Positions 6,196 through 6,370 of a DNA stretch of 6,370 nt are shown one piece after another. This stretch comes from Clostridiaceae bacterium (GTDB lineage Bacteria; Bacillota; Clostridia; Oscillospirales; QAMX01), in the NCBI GenBank assembly GCA_016297585.1, contig JAEDGJ010000135.1, positions 1 to 6,370 of the forward strand, given 5' to 3'. Numbering within the stretch: position 1 is the first letter of the stretch; each line of letters opens with the position of its first letter. The notes beneath the pieces are model-generated. The model did not search any database, was not told the origin of the DNA, and saw nothing but the letters and a program-made list of their open reading frames with translations. Both the position numbers and the translations under genes were made by a program.

Positions 6196-6370
6196 TCAAA
6201 GATTGCGCAGCGACGCCTCGATGCAGCGCTTTAAGAGCACCGCGGCCTCCGTCCGCGAGATCGCGCCCGCGGGTCTTGCCCACGCCGCGTCCGTCTCGCG
6301 CAGCACCCCCGCGCCGAGCGCCCCGGCATACGCGTCCGCCGCCCAGTCCGCGCACGGCAGCTTTTGTCCG
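6196..6370 (-). CDS. C-terminal SLH domain of a surface protein (5' end outside window)
   Basis: The minus-strand frame from 6369 to the TGA at 6198-6196 is open for 57 codons and runs off the right edge; it contains no start codon that would define a gene within the window. The translation contains DWAADAYAGALGAGVL, then an AWARPAGAISRTEAAVLLKR segment and the ending EASLRNL. This matches the S-layer homology pattern: W-A-x-x-A at the start, a Gly-Val/Leu turn, then ITRAE-like ISRTEAA and a hydrophobic helix. SLH domains bind pyruvylated secondary cell-wall polymers and tether proteins to the cell surface, usually as three copies; the earlier copies would lie beyond the window. The domain ends only seven residues before the stop, so it is the C-terminal anchor. 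The rest of the protein is unseen, and so its function is unknown. Confidence 0.75.
   Translation of the reverse strand, partial: GQKLPCADWAADAYAGALGAGVLRETDAAWARPAGAISRTEAAVLLKRCIEASLRNL

Noticed and set aside
5101..6234. Long plus-strand open frame (377 codons) antisense to the asparaginase
   Set aside because: The translation is Arg/Ala-rich without any family pattern, and the opposite strand codes for a convincing Ntn-hydrolase. It is a mirror frame caused by high third-position G+C.
6158..6355. Minus-strand 65-codon frame at the right edge
   Set aside because: Gly/Arg-rich translation with no domain; the neighbouring frame ending at 6196 gives an SLH domain over the same bases.

Overview
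The window is G+C-rich, with third codon positions dominated by C and G. It looks like ordinary chromosome from an anaerobic Firmicute, most likely a high-GC member of the Clostridia (Oscillospirales-like). This placement is an inference from several things: a lipobox lipoprotein with a low-complexity linker after the Cys, strong AGGAGG-type ribosome binding sites, an S-layer homology (SLH) domain, and a histidine kinase of the multi-membrane-segment type common in those bacteria. No RNA gene, CRISPR array, insertion sequence or phage gene was seen.

Layout. The plus strand (1-4480) carries two translationally coupled genes. The first is the 3' part of a polytopic sensor histidine kinase whose start lies left of the window. 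It overlaps by ATGA a 763-residue lipoprotein that appears to join an N-terminal beta-propeller-like region to a C-terminal ABC-type solute-binding domain. The minus strand (4548-6370) carries, in its own direction, the last 57 codons of a protein ending in an SLH domain, a glycosylasparaginase-family Ntn-hydrolase, and a GNAT acetyltransferase. The two gene sets converge on a 14-bp perfect-stem terminator at 4504-4539 that can serve both directions.

How the genes may work together. The kinase has a large extracytoplasmic segment and is co-translated with a surface solute-binding lipoprotein. No permease or ATPase gene is visible. The simplest reading is a sensing pair, with the lipoprotein capturing a ligand and the kinase reporting it, rather than a transporter, but this is inference; the response regulator would be expected to the left of the window. 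The asparaginase and acetyltransferase are 37 nt apart and probably co-transcribed. The asparaginase has no signal peptide and so should act in the cytoplasm on beta-aspartyl or GlcNAc-Asn compounds. The SLH protein is probably a separate surface protein.

Points of interest are the solute-binding lipoprotein fused to a propeller-like region beside the kinase, a proline-rich 8-residue repeat tail on the kinase, an exact 18-bp duplication in its sensor region, and an SLH reading frame that has no start codon inside the window and is easily missed. No clearly new biological system was found.
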